Assembly (NCBI RefSeq): GCF_020921035.1
Contig: NC_063151.1
Span: 3,348,001-3,412,000, forward strand
Direction of reading: 5' to 3'
DNA length: 64,000 nucleotides
Origin: Rhodamnia argentea
Lineage: Eukaryota > Streptophyta > Magnoliopsida > Myrtales > Myrtaceae
Positions within the stretch are counted from its first letter, which is position 1; each line of letters starts with the position of its first letter. Position numbers and translations under genes: made by a program. The notes under the pieces are model-generated. The model had not been told where the DNA came from and did not search any database. It worked only from the letters and a program-made list of their open reading frames with translations. Positions 1 through 11,857 of the stretch are shown here, one piece after another.

Positions 1-960
1 TTCACAATCAAGTTATCGTCTGTCAATGGCTCAAACAAGCGGTTTCAAAATAGTCTTGTTGTTTCATTTCCGATTTTCCTTTTCGATTAACATATATCTA
101 ATTAGACATTCTTATATTAAGACACATGGCAATTCGTTCTTTAGATTTTAGCTGACCCAACTCGGACTAGCTATATATTGTGTTTTATGAACGATTTTCA
201 CAGGAGTTTTTTACTTATTTCTTTTGTTCCAATAGATTTTTTCTTTCAATTCTCCCCGTACCCAAGATTCCAAGGCCATTAGCGGTTCGTTAATCCATTT
301 GGACACCTCTCGCCTTACTTGAACACGATCATCAATTTTATCAAAACCGCGGATGATTTCTCTTCTTCATTTTTGCAATCGTACTCTCGGTGCCATTTCG
401 CTAGATCATCAGCTGCCGTTTCTGCAGAGAGTGGGCTCAACCGTGCACGATTTGGCTTCATGAATGCCGACTGAGAAGACTTCCCTGATTTATCTCTTAT
501 TCGCAGATAGTATCTTATCCAGCTTTCAAAGTTCGATAATATCCAATATTTCTTGGATATTCTACACACCTATATCATATTACACGGATCTGGAACAATT
601 AAGGAGAAAAAAAAATAAAAAAGAAAAGTAAAGGGGCTTTGTTGACTCATTTCATATCATGGTTCAAGACTTGAGATTAAATGAAGGGGTTTTTTTTGTT
701 CTTTTCGAAATCCGAAGAAATTTCCAGAGTTTATTTCATTATTCGATTAGATCCAAAAATTTATCTCAATTGCAGAGTGTACCGGCACAAATTGGGATTG
801 GATCCTGTGGAAAGTTGAGTGGTCGGTCACTCGCGAAAGGCCTTGACTTTACATGGCTTTCCTTTGGGGACCAGAGATTCGTCCGGTCAGCTCTCGGATG
901 CTACCTACAGAGCAATGTCGACGGACCTTTTCTTGGTCTTCACTAGTTAATTGTCGTTAT
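1..960 (+). repeat. Upstream block of pseudogene A (tandem-unit promoter repeat)
   Basis: No gene is supported here. Parts of the stretch, especially about 300-480 and 780-900, resemble DNA upstream of the other receptor kinases: 6380-6600, 15900-16130, 21520-21720, 32140-32350 and, inverted, 62990-63190. Shared landmarks are a cggtgcca...gctagatcatca tract, a tttggcttcatgaatgccga tract and a tggaaagttgagtgg tract. It is best read as the old promoter and 5' UTR of the broken gene that follows. The short open frames in it are not conserved between copies. Confidence 0.6.
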
Positions 961-1248
961 TGCATTCCCATTGCCATGGAAGATGATAGGAAGGTGAATT
1001 TTCACAACCTTTTTAAGCATCATTCATTTCCTGAGGAAAAGAAAAACCAACTTACCAGAATCAAAAGAGAAGAAGAAGAATCCACGAGGGTCATGAGCCT
1101 TGTGGCTGCCCTTGCCCTTTTCACTTCCTTTGTCATTCCACTTCATGCTCATGCTTCCCCTGCAGAAGCCCTAGCCCTCCTCAATTGGAAGTCCAGTCTT
1201 GGTAACCCTTTGGTTTCTTCCCTCTCTTCCAAGACTCCCTCTCCTTGG

Positions 1249-1850
1249 TAGAAGGACACATTAAGTGCTAATATTTGTATACGATCCTCACTTTGGAGCC
1301 AATATTTTTCGCCGACTCACTTAAGTACCAAATAGGAAAAAAAAAATGATCACTTAAGTGCCAACGACGAGAAATTCCGGTCAACTAATTACGTGTCATT
1401 TATTTTTAATTTTTTAACATTGTGTGGTAGTTTTTAAAAAAAATCAAGCCACTTGGACTTTTAAGCTTAAAAATAAGTTAAATTTTTTTAAAAAATTAAA
1501 ATTAAACAAAAAAATAAACTGTAAAAAAAAAGTTGTAACGCTGTCCCACCATCGCCGACAGTGCCGTTGCAACTTCCAAGTTTTTTTATTTTTCAATTAT
1601 TTTTTATTTTTTAGCTTATTTTTAATTTTTTTAAAACTACAGTGGATTTTTTTAATTGATTTTTATTTTTTTTTATTGCTGACTGGCATCCTCCGGCAAG
1701 CCACGTAAGATTTCCACCGAAGCTCACCGGAGTTGGCACTTGGAATAAGCTTTTTTTAAATAATTTGGCACTTAAGTGATCAAAAAAATATATTAGCACC
1801 AAAGTGAGCGCCGCATACAAATATTGGTACTTGAAGTGTCATTTTGCCCC
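1249..1850. mobile_element. Mutator-like non-autonomous TIR element inside pseudogene A
   Basis: An AT-rich insert of about 600 bp interrupts the first coding part of pseudogene A between the TPSP and the ATGS-equivalent codons. Its ends are long imperfect inverted repeats: the left end reads gacacattaagtgctaatat and the reverse complement of the right end reads gacacttcaagtaccaatat. The match continues for about 55 bases, through tcactttgg.gc.aatat. No transposase frame is present. Flanks tccttggta and tctcgtctt could be a decayed 9-bp target duplication, as expected for Mutator-like elements, but this is weak. Intact paralogues give the empty site. Confidence 0.7.
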
Positions 1851-3341
1851 CTTTTCTCGTCTTGCCACCGGTTCCAATTCAACCGTAAGTCGATCCACTT
1901 GACATGGCATCTCCTACAGTCACGCTTGGAGCGTCATCCGAATTAGTCTCACTAGGGCCGATGTCGATGGTACGATTGATGAATTCCCATTCTCATCTTT
2001 GTCTTATCTCATTAACATGAACCTGAGCATAAATAGTCTCTCCGACCACATTCTGCATCAAATCAGTCTCCTTAGCAAGCTCACCTATCTTGACTTCTCT
2101 ATCAATCGGTTCTCGTGGAAAATTTGCCAAACATCAGCTATCTAACGAAACTGAAGGTCGTACACCTGGTTTTCAATGATTTAAATGGCTCCATTCCCTA
2201 GGAAATCGGGCAGTCGCATTTGCTCAGTGAGGTCGCTCTGTATTCCAATAAGTTGCATGGATCCACCCCTTCCTCATTGGGTAATTTGAGCAAATTTAGC
2301 TAGATTGTATCTCTTCGACAACTCCCCTTCTAGTTCTATTCCTCCTGAAATGGGAAATATGTCAAATCTGAAAGAGCTCCACATGAACAACAACATCTTG
2401 ACATGACCAATTCCTTCCACTTTGGGAAACCTAACCAAATTGAGAGAGCCGCACCTATTTGCTAATAAGCTTACCGGTTCCATCCCAGTGGAGCTAGAGA
2501 ATTTGAACCTTCTTAGCTCGTTGAGCCTTGGTGATAATAATCTTACCGGTTCAATCCTGCTGACATTAGGCAATTTGATGGAGCTTACCCTTCTTTTTCT
2601 CTACAGTAACCAACTTTCCGGTCACATTCCTGATGAGATAGAAAATCTACGTGCTATGCTTTACTGACATCTGAGTATAAATCAGCTCACTGGCCCAATT
2701 CCTTCTTCTTTGGGTCACTCGACCAAACCTAGCATTTTTGTTGCTCGGCGAGAATCAGCTTTCTTGATCATTCCTGGACCCTTAGGGGATCTGATGAGCT
2801 TGAAGGTGCTGCAATTGGATGCCAACGAGTTACCAGGCTCCTTACCAGAGAACTTGTGTTGACGTGGGTTGCTCCAAAACCTTGCAGTGAGGGGCAACAA
2901 GTTAACTGGTTTTATACCTAGAAGTTTGAGAAACTGCACAAGCTTAGTCAGAGTACTCCTCGAGGAAAACCAGTTCACTGGAAACATTTCTGAGACCTTT
3001 GGCGTCTACCCCAACTTAGACTTGATCGATATAAATTTCAACAGGTTTTATGGATAAATCTCAACAAACTAGGGAAGTTGCTCGCATTTAAGAACTCTAG
3101 GAATTGCTGGAAATAACATCACTGGTAAGTTACCTCCTGAGATTGGAAATGCGAGTCGACTACAACAACTCGATCTTTCTTCCAATGGTTTAGTTGGCGA
3201 GACTCCAAAAGAACTCGGGAAATTGAAACTTCTTCGTTTACTCAGTCTATCCAGCAATAGTCTTACCGGTCCAATTCCTTCTTCTTTGAGTGATTTGACT
3301 GGCCTAGACTACTTATTGCTCGACGACAATCAACTTTCGGG

Positions 3342-3731
3342 ATGGTGGCACATTCACAGCCCGTATACCTCAAGACAAGCAGCCGAGCACATTCGCAGCC
3401 GAGCACATTCACAGCCGACTCATTCCGTGGAAATCCGGGTTTATGTGGAACTCCATTACAAAATACATGCCTCGGTGATGCTCAACTGCTTCCACCACCA
3501 CGGTTGTTCCTCCAAGAGGATAGTATGAGAGAGCATGGTGGTGGGTTTGATAGGAAAGCAGTTGGGATAGGCTATGCATCCGGAATTGTGATTGGAATTT
3601 CCATAGCATACATTTCATGGAAAACTGGAAGACCCAAATGGTTTGTGGGACAAGTGAGAAGCATGGAGAAAAGAGCCAAATTGATGAAGAAGCCAAAGCG
3701 GAAGGCTATCAAATTTCATGGAAGCCTATGA
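3342..3731 (+). pseudogene. RLP-type C-terminal segment (membrane anchor, no kinase)
   Basis: An open frame in a different phase from the preceding LRRs. It encodes a cap motif FRGNPGLCGTPLQNTC, an acidic linker, then a hydrophobic stretch IGYASGIVIGISIAYIS with GxxxG-like spacing, followed by a short basic tail (KTGRPKWFVGQVRSMEKR...) and a stop. This order (LCG.PL cap, acidic spacer, G-rich helix, short basic tail) is that of receptor-like proteins such as Arabidopsis RLP12 relatives, which lack kinases. The upstream junction contains small duplications of agccgagcacattc that shift the frame. It supports a recombination between an RLK ectodomain and an RLP 3' end. Confidence 0.7.
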
Positions 3732-4311
3732 AATTGTTGGGAAGTGATCCCTTCGAATATGTTCAATGTAGATCAAGGAAAACAATTTTAGTCAGATTAA
3801 AATGTAGTTTCGTATATGGACGCTCATTTTTATTATGTTGTCATCTTCTTCTTTTTAAGTGTGATTTCTGAATCGGGTCCATTGAATAGATGAGCATGAA
3901 AGAGATCTTTAAAAAAAACTCGCTTTGCATCATTAACACCCTATATGTCCTCTTCTTGTTTAGAGTACGCCATTCTTATCCCTCCATGGGAAAGAAAGAA
4001 AGACGAAGAGCTGTCAAAGCCCATTTAGCACGGGATTACATGATTGAATGTGCCATTGAAATATGTCCTTTAAGGATTTACTAAAATTGTCATTGTCCCA
4101 CTACACATTCACTTTGAAGTTGCAGGCCGGGATTAGATCGTTAACTTTCAGTCTTGCACTTATCATGCTGGTCTGCAATAGTGAACAGGAGTACTAAAGG
4201 TCCAAACCTCGAAGCGTCTTCCACGTTTAGATTCAAAGTAATCTTACTGCAACATTATTGGGCCCCCAGGCCAAAAAACTGAATTTTTCCTTTTCATGTT
4301 GGAGAATTTGT
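3732..4311. other. Intergenic, nothing recognised
   Basis: Sequence 3' of pseudogene A. It holds only short, non-conserved open frames. I see no RNA gene, terminal repeat or similarity to the other tandem-unit downstream blocks. Confidence 0.5.
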
Positions 4312-4314
4312 TAA

Positions 4315-5307
4315 GGGTGCGGATGGTAATACTTTTAAAAGTGAATTTATGCTATGGAAGTTCTGGAAAGGTAACTTTTGAAGCAGAGATTCATTTGGTA
4401 AAAAATTTTATTTCTAAAAGAATTTTCTACTTTTAAAGTGAATTTTCACTTCTGAAGTTGTTTTTCCTCTAATTTGAGAAGTTACAAACAATTACTTCTC
4501 AACTCTAGAAGTACTTCTCGCCTCACCCTTTTTTCACTACACCCTCACCGTCTTTCAACCATGTCCGCCTCTGCCGACCTTTGCCGCCTCCCATCGCTTC
4601 CCACCGCCCACCGTCGCCCGTGACCACCGCCTACCACTGCCTCCCATCGCCAATTACGATCACCGCCGCCGCGGACCACTACTATCGCCGATCTCCATCG
4701 GCCGCCACCCATCGCCTCTAGCGACCATCGCCAACTGCCTACCATCGTCCCCCGCCGCCCGCTGCGGATCTCCACGGGCTGCCCCCACCGCCAACCACCA
4801 TCCACCGCCGACTTCCATCGGTCATCATCCATCGCTGCCGGCGACCACTACCACCCATCGCCGCCCACCGCCAACCGACGAACACTTTTTTCCGCCGACC
4901 GCCGCAGTCGCTGCCGTCCAACGTCGTCTACAACCACCACCCCCCGCCGCCGACCATCGGCCACCGCTAATCACTGCGCACCGTTGACCATCGCCAACCG
5001 CCGACCATCGCCATCCCAAACTACTGCCGCCGTTGAGTGGTTATCTCTAGTCCCCAGAGTAAAAAATAAATAATAAATTTATTTTTTAAATGTAAATAAT
5101 ATCTTTTAATAATAAAAATATTTTTTAAAGAAATTGAAAATTTTTAAAATGAAGTAGAAATTTTTTTGGCCGCCAACAATAATTTCTCCTAGAATATTTT
5201 GTGTTTATAATGTTTCCGAAGTAGAAATTTTCAATCGTTATCAAATGAGTTTCTATTATCAGAAATCAACTTCTAGAACAAAAGTTGATCTGTTGCCATG
5301 CGCGCCC
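4315..5307. mobile_element. PIF/Harbinger-like non-autonomous element with GC-rich core
   Basis: A 993-bp element bounded by imperfect terminal inverted repeats: the left end begins gggtgcggatggtaat, and the reverse complement of the right end begins gggcgcgcatggcaac. It is flanked by a 3-bp TAA duplication at 4312-4314 and 5308-5310. TAA/TTA targets and ggg...atggtaac ends are typical of PIF/Harbinger (Tourist-like) elements. The arms are AT-rich with further inward pairing (acttctagaa-type tracts). The centre (about 4530-5030) is unusually GC-rich and may be captured DNA. No transposase is encoded. Confidence 0.75.
4545..5030. repeat. CCG/ACC-rich low-complexity core
   Basis: Degenerate repetition of short units such as accatcgcc, cgccgacc and ccaccgcc over about 490 bp. 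On the minus strand it gives overlapping Gly/Trp/Arg-rich open frames (GGGRW-type) in several phases. These are what a biased repeat gives rather than coding sequence. It sits wholly inside the PIF/Harbinger-like element. Confidence 0.75.
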
Positions 5308-5310
5308 TAA

Positions 5311-5636
5311 CTCACCAAGTCTAGAAAATAATTTGGACAAAGAGAGGCGATATGGAGATTCGAAACAGTTAAATACCACACTTGGCAAAAGGTATCGGGT
5401 TGGTTCAGTTTGGCTTTTCAAGAAAATCGAACTGAATTGAATCATTAGGAAAAATTAAAAAAAAGAATGGTTACTTTGAAGATTTTTTTAGTGTGTTTTG
5501 GTTAATCTAATCAAACTGGAATAACCGAACTGAAAAAAAGAATGGTTATTCTTCAATTACTTGAATCTAACTAAATCGAAATGCATGATATTTTTAGTTC
5601 GGTTCAATTTTTAAGTTCGATTTTAACACCCCTAAC
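5311..5636. other. AT-rich intergenic repeat-like DNA
   Basis: No gene. About 5390-5635 holds inverted ggttcggttcaatt / aattgaatc.aac.gaac tracts, as seen in small hAT-type MITEs with aggggtgttaaaatcgaa ends. The left boundary is unclear and no target duplication could be fixed, so it is not called as an element. Confidence 0.3.
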
Positions 5637-5864
5637 TTATTGGGCCTCATCGGCAATTAGTAAGTGTTCGAAAGGGAGGTCTGGGAACTTCGCTACATGA
5701 GCTAGCAAGTGGTACCTAACTGTCAATCGGCAGTTGATAGAGCTCATGATGTTGTCCAGGAATGCAGTGAAGAAAGCATAGCCTTCAGGCTTTACCAAAG
5801 GGAATCCACTAGGACCGTTGACCAAGCACAAAAACAGTCCAAAAAGGAAAAGAAATAAACCCAA
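5637..5864 (-). other. Unrecognised open frame, possible gene fragment
   Basis: A 75-codon minus-strand frame with non-repetitive, protein-like composition in its last 60 residues (GFPLVKPEGYAFFTAF, CRLTVRYHLLAHVAKFPDLP, LLIADEAQ). Its first 14 residues are a hydrophobic run. I do not recognise a family. It has no upstream promoter-like context and no neighbour of similar type. It could be a stranded exon of a captured gene or chance. A protein search would settle it. Confidence 0.25.
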
Positions 5865-5869
5865 ATCAA

Positions 5870-6608
5870 GCCGGTAGCACTAGCATGTGCTCGAAGTAAT
5901 CAAGTATGAAAGGAGAAAGAAACCGGTGTTTCCAAAAAACATGCTAGTACTGATACTTAATTCATCAAAGCAATGCAATGCTACCTACTATTTAATTTAT
6001 CAACAAGACGATGAACACAATAAACTAAAGTTAGAAAAAGTTCGTGTTATGTGTAGATTTCAATGTTGGTCATGAAACTTTGATATAATCATAAGTTTTC
6101 ACTTCCAGAATGTAATCCAACAACAATACCATTTATTCCGTGTGACATGTGGGAATCTCTTTATTGGAACAATTGAGAGCGCTTCAAAATTCCCACATAA
6201 CCACGGCGCACTCTTCTAATCGTAAGTTATAACAGAAATAAAGAGCAGACCTCCACAATCACGTTATTCGTAAAACATGGGTTGTAGGTTGGGATGGTCC
6301 AAACTCACTAAAACACATATATGAATCCATTTTTCATATTTTAGCTAAACGGCCCATTAATGAGCGGGTCACTGATTCATTTTGACATCTCTACCTTTTT
6401 ATTAACATGATCATCACTTTTATTAGAACTGTGGATTTTTTTTTTTCTTTCTTTTGAACCGTGCTCTCGGTGCCACTTGGCTAGATCATCACCTATTGTT
6501 TCTGGAAGAACGAGGTCAATTGGGTCAAGATTTGGCTTTGCCAAGTGCAAAGACTTCCCTTTTGCGCTTAGAATTGCAAAGTATGCTGTACGAATTATGA
6601 ATTGATCC
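5870..6608 (+). repeat. Orphan promoter block, left part (cut by copia insertion)
   Basis: From about 6020 this matches DNA upstream of gene D (about 31440-31700), and from about 6380 it matches the shared promoter block (gtgctctcggtgccacttgg, gctagatcatcacctattg, aagacttcccttttgcgctta). The block stops abruptly at the copia LTR. Its continuation, a gaaaagttgagtg tract, appears at about 15330 beyond the retrotransposon. No receptor gene directly follows that continuation, so this looks like the promoter of a lost tandem copy. Confidence 0.6.
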
Positions 6609-7333
6609 TGTTATAATTATATTTCGAGTTTGAACCATTGAATAAATTTATCAGCCATGTGAAAGTGGAGTACGTGCTGTCTTGGTCGTGAAAACTAGAA
6701 CGAAGGGAAAAGAAAATGGAAAGGACTGATAAATTAGCTTCCATGTACTCAACTAAAGAAATAATTAAAAAAGGAAAGTTGACCAGACTTTTGAAACTTT
6801 CCTTTGCGAGTGGCATTTTTCTTCAAGAAAGGTTATATTAATATTGCGTTAGATATGCGTACATATGGGTTGCTCTCTTGCCGCAAGAAAACACGCCGTT
6901 GTTGATACAGTGAATCTACATGTCCTATTTTGCCGCTGAAGTCGAGGTTTCACTTGCGAGCGGATGTTAATGGCGTGAGATTCACGGCCAATGTACTCGT
7001 GAAATTATATCAAATATTCGAGTGTGGAAGCCGATTAAATCTTGTGAATTTAAGATTTGTTTCATTTTTTTGCGAGATTGAAAGATTACTTCGTTAGGAA
7101 TTACGAGGCTAAACATTTTGTGAGTTATTTGATGTAATTGAGGCTGGGAAACACTGAACGTGTTTGAATGATTCGAGTTTGGTTTGTAATCTCCGTTAGA
7201 TCGCTTGTTCTACAGTGGAATTCATTGCTGCTCTTCGTAGACGTAGATCTCTTGACCGAACCACATACACTGGTATCCGATTTATTTTCTTGTTCTTTCT
7301 ATTTTATTATTCGATCGCTTGTTCGGTGCAACA
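6609..7333 (+). repeat. 5' LTR of the old copia element
   Basis: Starts tgttataattat and ends gtgcaaca. It aligns with about 14603-15325 through shared tracts: gtgaaagtggagtacgtgct, cttggtcgtgaaaact, ggaaagttgaccagactttg, acaccgttgttgatac.gtg and gtttgtaatctccgtt. Numerous substitutions separate the two. Confidence 0.8.
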
Positions 7334-7350
7334 ATTGATATCAAAGCTAG
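7334..7350 (+). other. Primer-binding-like site
   Basis: attgatatcaaagctag directly follows the LTR. It resembles the initiator-tRNA-Met primer site of plant copia elements (ttggtatcagagc) with two or three changes. Confidence 0.6.
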
Positions 7351-7375
7351 GCTTGCTTAGAGTAGAAGCGAATCG

Positions 7376-8640
7376 ATGGTGATAGAAGAAGTTAAAGTAA
7401 AAATTGACAGATTTAATGGGAAGGATTTTGGTTTCTGGAAAATGCATATTGAGGACCGTCTATATCGGACAAAACTGCACTTATCCTTATCCGGGGAGAA
7501 GCCGGAGACAATAAAGCAAGCTGATCGGGAATTGCTGGATATGCAAGCGATGGGTGTTATTCAACCGACATTGGCTTATAACGTCGCGTTTAATATCGTC
7601 AAAGGAAAAACCACTACGGCTTTGATGAAAACCTTTCGAATATGTACAAAAAGCCCTATGCAATCAATAAGGTCTATTTGATGCAACATTTGTTTAATTT
7701 GAAGATAAGCGAATGTGTGTCGGTTACTAATCATATCAATGAATTAATTGTGATCGTTAGTCAATTGAATTCAGTTGATATTAATTTTGAAGATGAGGTA
7801 TGTAGTGTTGTTAGTAATTTCTATAGATCAACAATTTTAACTTTTGATAGGATTCGAGATTTTATTCTTAGTGAGGACATCCGTAGAAGAGAATCCGGTA
7901 AATCTGTATTCAGTACTTTAGTAGGTAAAAATAGAAGAAGGTCTAGTACTCGTGTTAGTAGAAATAGTATAAACATGAATAGACGTAATCAGTGTAGAAC
8001 TTGTGGTGCTGTATGTTGGAATTGTTGCAAAAGAGGGCATCTTAGAAGGAATTTCTTTAAGTTGAAAAAAGAGAAGGCCAAAGAAATTAGAATTGAATCT
8101 ACAGATGATGTTGTAGCTGTAGTTGATGATAATTCAGATATTGCTGATTTTGTCTTGTCTGTCATTGATGATTCGTCGTTTGGCGGATGGATTATAGATT
8201 CTGGTTGTTCTTTTTATGTTATACCAAATAGGAATTGGTTTACTACTTATCAATGTAAGAATAGTAGCAAATTGCAGTTGGGAAACAGTGCTGAATGCAA
8301 TGTTATAGGTGTTGGCAATGTTAGAATCAGAAAGCATGACGGTATTATGAGGACATTAATTAGAGTGAGGCATATTCCAGAGTTGAAGAAAAATTGGATT
8401 TCCTTGAGTGCCATGGATTCAACTCAGTGTCAGTACTCTTCAAAATGTGAAATTTTGAAGGTTGATCGAGGTGCCTTAGTAATAATAAGAGCAATCAAGT
8501 ATAATAGCCTATACGAGCTTCAAGATGAGACAAGAACGAAATTTGCCGTACATCGGATGCATCTGTTCAAGACTCTGAATTGTGGCAAATGCATTTGGGG
8601 CACATTAGCGAGAGAAGCTTGAAGGTTCTAAATGAAAAAA
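7376..8640 (+). pseudogene. Decayed gag and protease remnant of the old copia element
   Basis: Two overlapping frames (7376-7681 and 7642-8622) represent one gag-protease region split by a frameshift near 7650. The first begins VKIDRFNGKDFGFWKMHIED, typical of copia gag. The second holds a zinc-knuckle remnant (CWNCCKRGHLRRNF, final Cys lost), the protease motif IIDSGCSFYVIP and the pre-integrase motif QMHLGHISERSLKVL out to about 8630. The sequence is cut by the nested LTR at 8685. It is non-functional. Confidence 0.8.
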
Positions 8641-10858
8641 GTTTATTATGTGATTATATTGATAACGAACTGAATGTATGCAGCTGTCGCGACCTAAAAT
8701 TAGGCTAATGGATTATCGGATTAATTAAATCGACTAATCTAATTCAGACCATCCCAAGTCCTACCGAATCGCAACTTATGTTCAATTCATAAAAATTAGT
8801 TTATTTGGAGCCGCCACTAATCATTTATGATAGGTTGATTAAAACTTATATAAAATAGCAGGAGAACTATTTTATCTCTACAAGGCAGAGAAAGTGAGAT
8901 TGAGTACTTAGTTACATTAATTGAAAAAATTAATGCCTTTTCGGTACCAATTTCATGAAAAATCCCTTTCAATTGATTGATGCGAATTGATTTTGATTTT
9001 GGAAAAATGTGACATGAATTATATGATATGCAAAAAAGTTGACTTGATTTTTTTGTATTATCGGCAATAAAAAAAAAACAATCAAAAGCAATAAAAAATT
9101 TGTACAAAAATAAACAAAAATGTCCATAACATACCTTTTAAATTTCGAATTTTCTGAAAAATTCACTCATTTTCAAAGATCTGGGCTAGACCAAAATTTT
9201 ATCCGCTATATTCTCGAAGATTCGAGCCATTATGCAGCTAGTTGTATAGAATAACATTATCCATTTTGCCAAAGGGCAAAACGCGAAATTCTTTACTAAA
9301 TTACCGTCCCATTCCATAAGATTATGGCTAAGGCATGTAATTTTTTTTTCTGACGAGACAAGGCATAAAAGGGAGCATATATTATGGGCATGTTTGTTTA
9401 TTTAAATGCAAAATTTATAACAATCAAAAGCAAACGAATATGACAAAAATAAAATGAAAATGGGAAAACTATCTTGAAATTTCGAAAATTCCAAGAGGTG
9501 GCCGAATATATGAAATTGGGGCCCACTTTCCACATCCAAAATCCGAATTTTAATTTTGAGAAAATTATCTTTAAAGTTCAAAAAAATTATTTCAAATAAT
9601 TCTCAAAATAGATAAACATACAATCCAAATCAAATCTTATCTCTATCGAACATATTCAGAAAAATCACAACAAATAAGATAAGACATATGTCAGATAAAA
9701 CATCCAACCAATTCGCATGTTAGAAATAACAATGAGCTCAAAACTTTATCCATTAAGAATAGATATTATCCAATTAAGCTCAAATATTCATCCACAGCAT
9801 AGAGACAACATTTAACTACCAATGGATAAACATAGTCCAACATTTTAAGAGCAAGAGATAATTATCATCTCACAACAAAGCTCATCGACATGTGTGATTC
9901 GGCCATGAGAGCAAGTGAGCCGAAAATTTACAGTTTGATATCATAAAAATTCTCCATCTTTTAATCAATTCATTTTGACCTTAAAAAATGTTGAGTGATC
10001 TGTAACTTCGAGAAAAGACATGATTCAATTTTTATTTCATCCATTCCCAAAGAAAACTCGACTAATTCATGATCAAACTGAAATTGTTCAAAGAACACAG
10101 AATTTTTATTCTAAAGATTACAATTTTCGGTATTAGGCATGACTAAAAAAATGAATTCTCACCATCAATCACCAATCAGTGTTCATACATCAAAGCATTG
10201 GAACGTAGTGAAAATTCTCAAGCAAATAAGCATGGATAGTAATTAAAAGGTGAAAAAAACCGTACCCCGTTTAGATCAAACTTCAGCACGCGCACTTGAT
10301 GTATTTCACGCGAGATTTGTGCCTTTTGAAGCTCAAATTGCTAGGAATAGCTCCCGGTTGCTCTAGCACACTTAGTAAAAACGTTAAATCTTCAAATAAT
10401 GAAAAATCAAAGACTATTCCACCTTGATCCGGGGCTGAACAATAGCGAAACTGTGATGGATAGCAGCTGATTTTTGCAGACCGAGCAACACACTGCGCCG
10501 AGCATCGTCAGTGGTTGATCCCGGAGCTGAACAGAGCTGAATCAGGCTATGGCAAGGCTGGTTGGTGGTGCTAGGGCGGGCTGAGATGGCGCACGGTGGG
10601 GCACATGCGAACTGAGGATGCTAGGAGGTGAACGAGTGGAGGATCGGCCAAGAGGTGTTCAATTTGAGCTCGGATGAGGTGAGGATTCTCTCGACCGGTG
10701 GGAGACAATCGAACTCACAAGGCAATTCTCTGCTGTCTCTTAGTGTGCCGAAGATCAATGATAGCTGAATTTTTGTGCATGAGACAACAAAAAAAAAAGT
10801 TGTTTTTCATTTTTGAATTTTAAAATTCATTTATCATTTATCTGATTTTATGAATCTA

Positions 10859-11022
10859 AGAGATTATGATCCAACTACTCGATACAACGATCTATTAGAT
10901 CGTGTCCTTAGGCATCGCGATGCAATCATATCACATCTCAACTGGGTATGTATATTTCTAGGCTTTCACAGTTTTGGTTTGTATATTCATAATGATACCA
11001 TGAGTGCTTTAGGGCGACCCCA
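10859..11022 (+). pseudogene. psaA: psaA fragment (plastid photosystem I P700 apoprotein A1)
   Basis: Encodes the uninterrupted stretch [20 protein letters not shown] followed by [20 protein letters not shown] and [13 protein letters not shown], the highly conserved region of plastid PsaA. Only about 55 of some 750 codons are present. After GRP the sequence leaves psaA. The reading frame is still intact, which suggests a fairly recent transfer. Confidence 0.9.
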
Positions 11023-11079
11023 CTTCATCTACAAAGAATTCTCGATGTGAAAACACAGAGACAAAGGGCTGATCTTTGA

Positions 11080-11145
11080 ATAGGAAAAAGAGTGGATCTG
11101 CAGGGTCCCAAATAAATTGGCTTATTCGAAAAAAGCCTTGTTCTT
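11080..11145 (+). repeat. Duplicated 63-bp organelle-like motif, copy 1
   Basis: The tract aggaaaaagagtggatctgc ... gccttgttctttg occurs here and again at about 11779-11842 with no difference that I can see. After the first copy the sequence runs into an unidentified organelle-like segment; after the second it enters 16S rRNA. The duplication probably arose while plastid fragments were being joined. Confidence 0.7.
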
Positions 11146-11778
11146 TGAATATGAATCCATTTTCTGAAAGATCCTAGCTTTCGTGCTTTGGTGGGTCTCC
11201 GAGATCCTTTCGATGACCTATGTTGTGTTGAAGGGATATCTATATGATCCGATCGATTGTGTAAAGCCTGCGGTAGCAAAGGAACCGGGGAAAGTATACA
11301 GAAAATACTAAATGAAATATATATTCTATATATATAGAAAATATATATTCTGGAATAAAAAGAAATTCAAATATATAAATAAAAAATAGGAATAAATAAA
11401 AACGAAAATTGTTATTATTTTGAATTTTTTTTTTCTATTGCATTCTATCTCATCGTATCACATTCTGTTCTTCGATATGTCCCCATGCCCCTCCCGCGTG
11501 GCGACATGGGGGCGAAAAAGGGAAAGAGGGGGATGGGGTTTCTCTCGCTTTTGACATAGCGGGCCTCGGCGGGAGGCCCACACTACGATCATTGGGTGGA
11601 TCGTCATTCTTAGATCCATTCTTTAGATAAGTATAAGTCCGATAACTAAAAAAAGAACTTTCTTGCGATTCATTTTCAATTAGGCCTTGCTCTAGCCTCT
11701 TTAGGTGTTATTACTTCATAGGTAGCTCAACACATGTACTCTTTACCTGCTTATGTGTTCATAGCACAAGACTTTACT

Positions 11779-11842
11779 AGGAAAAAGAGTGGATCTGCAG
11801 GGTCCCAAATAAATTGGCTTATTCGAAAAAAGCCTTGTTCTT
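11779..11842 (+). repeat. Duplicated 63-bp organelle-like motif, copy 2
   Basis: Second copy of the motif at 11080-11145, directly joined to the 16S rRNA fragment a few bases further on. Confidence 0.7.
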
Positions 11843-11857
11843 TGGAAGATCTATCTC

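Larger units (their letters stand above)
961..3731 (+). pseudogene. Pseudogene A: MIK2-like LRR receptor, chimeric and broken
   Basis: Relic of a leucine-rich-repeat receptor of the family found at 16, 22, 32 and 51 kb. The MDSSPE... start region of the intact copies is deleted. Reading can resume at the ATG at 1093 with the signal peptide [20 protein letters not shown] and the ALLNWKSS cap, but is then cut by a transposon at about 1249-1850. The LRR region (about 1940-3330) matches the paralogues repeat by repeat (GNLTKL..., [24 protein letters not shown]) but carries frameshifts and in-frame stops, for example near 2665, 2860 and 3055. No kinase domain follows. From about 3340 the sequence becomes an RLP-type juxtamembrane and membrane tail. 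It is clearly non-functional as a receptor kinase; whether the 3' part was once a working RLP is unknown. Confidence 0.88.

Noticed and set aside
4545..5019. Three overlapping minus-strand frames of 60-95 codons rich in Gly, Trp and Arg
   Set aside because: They arise from a CCG/ACC-type low-complexity repeat inside a TIR element, are open in several phases and lack any domain.
11025..11279. 84-codon minus-strand frame
   Set aside because: Lies in transferred plastid DNA between psaA and 16S fragments; no independent gene evidence.
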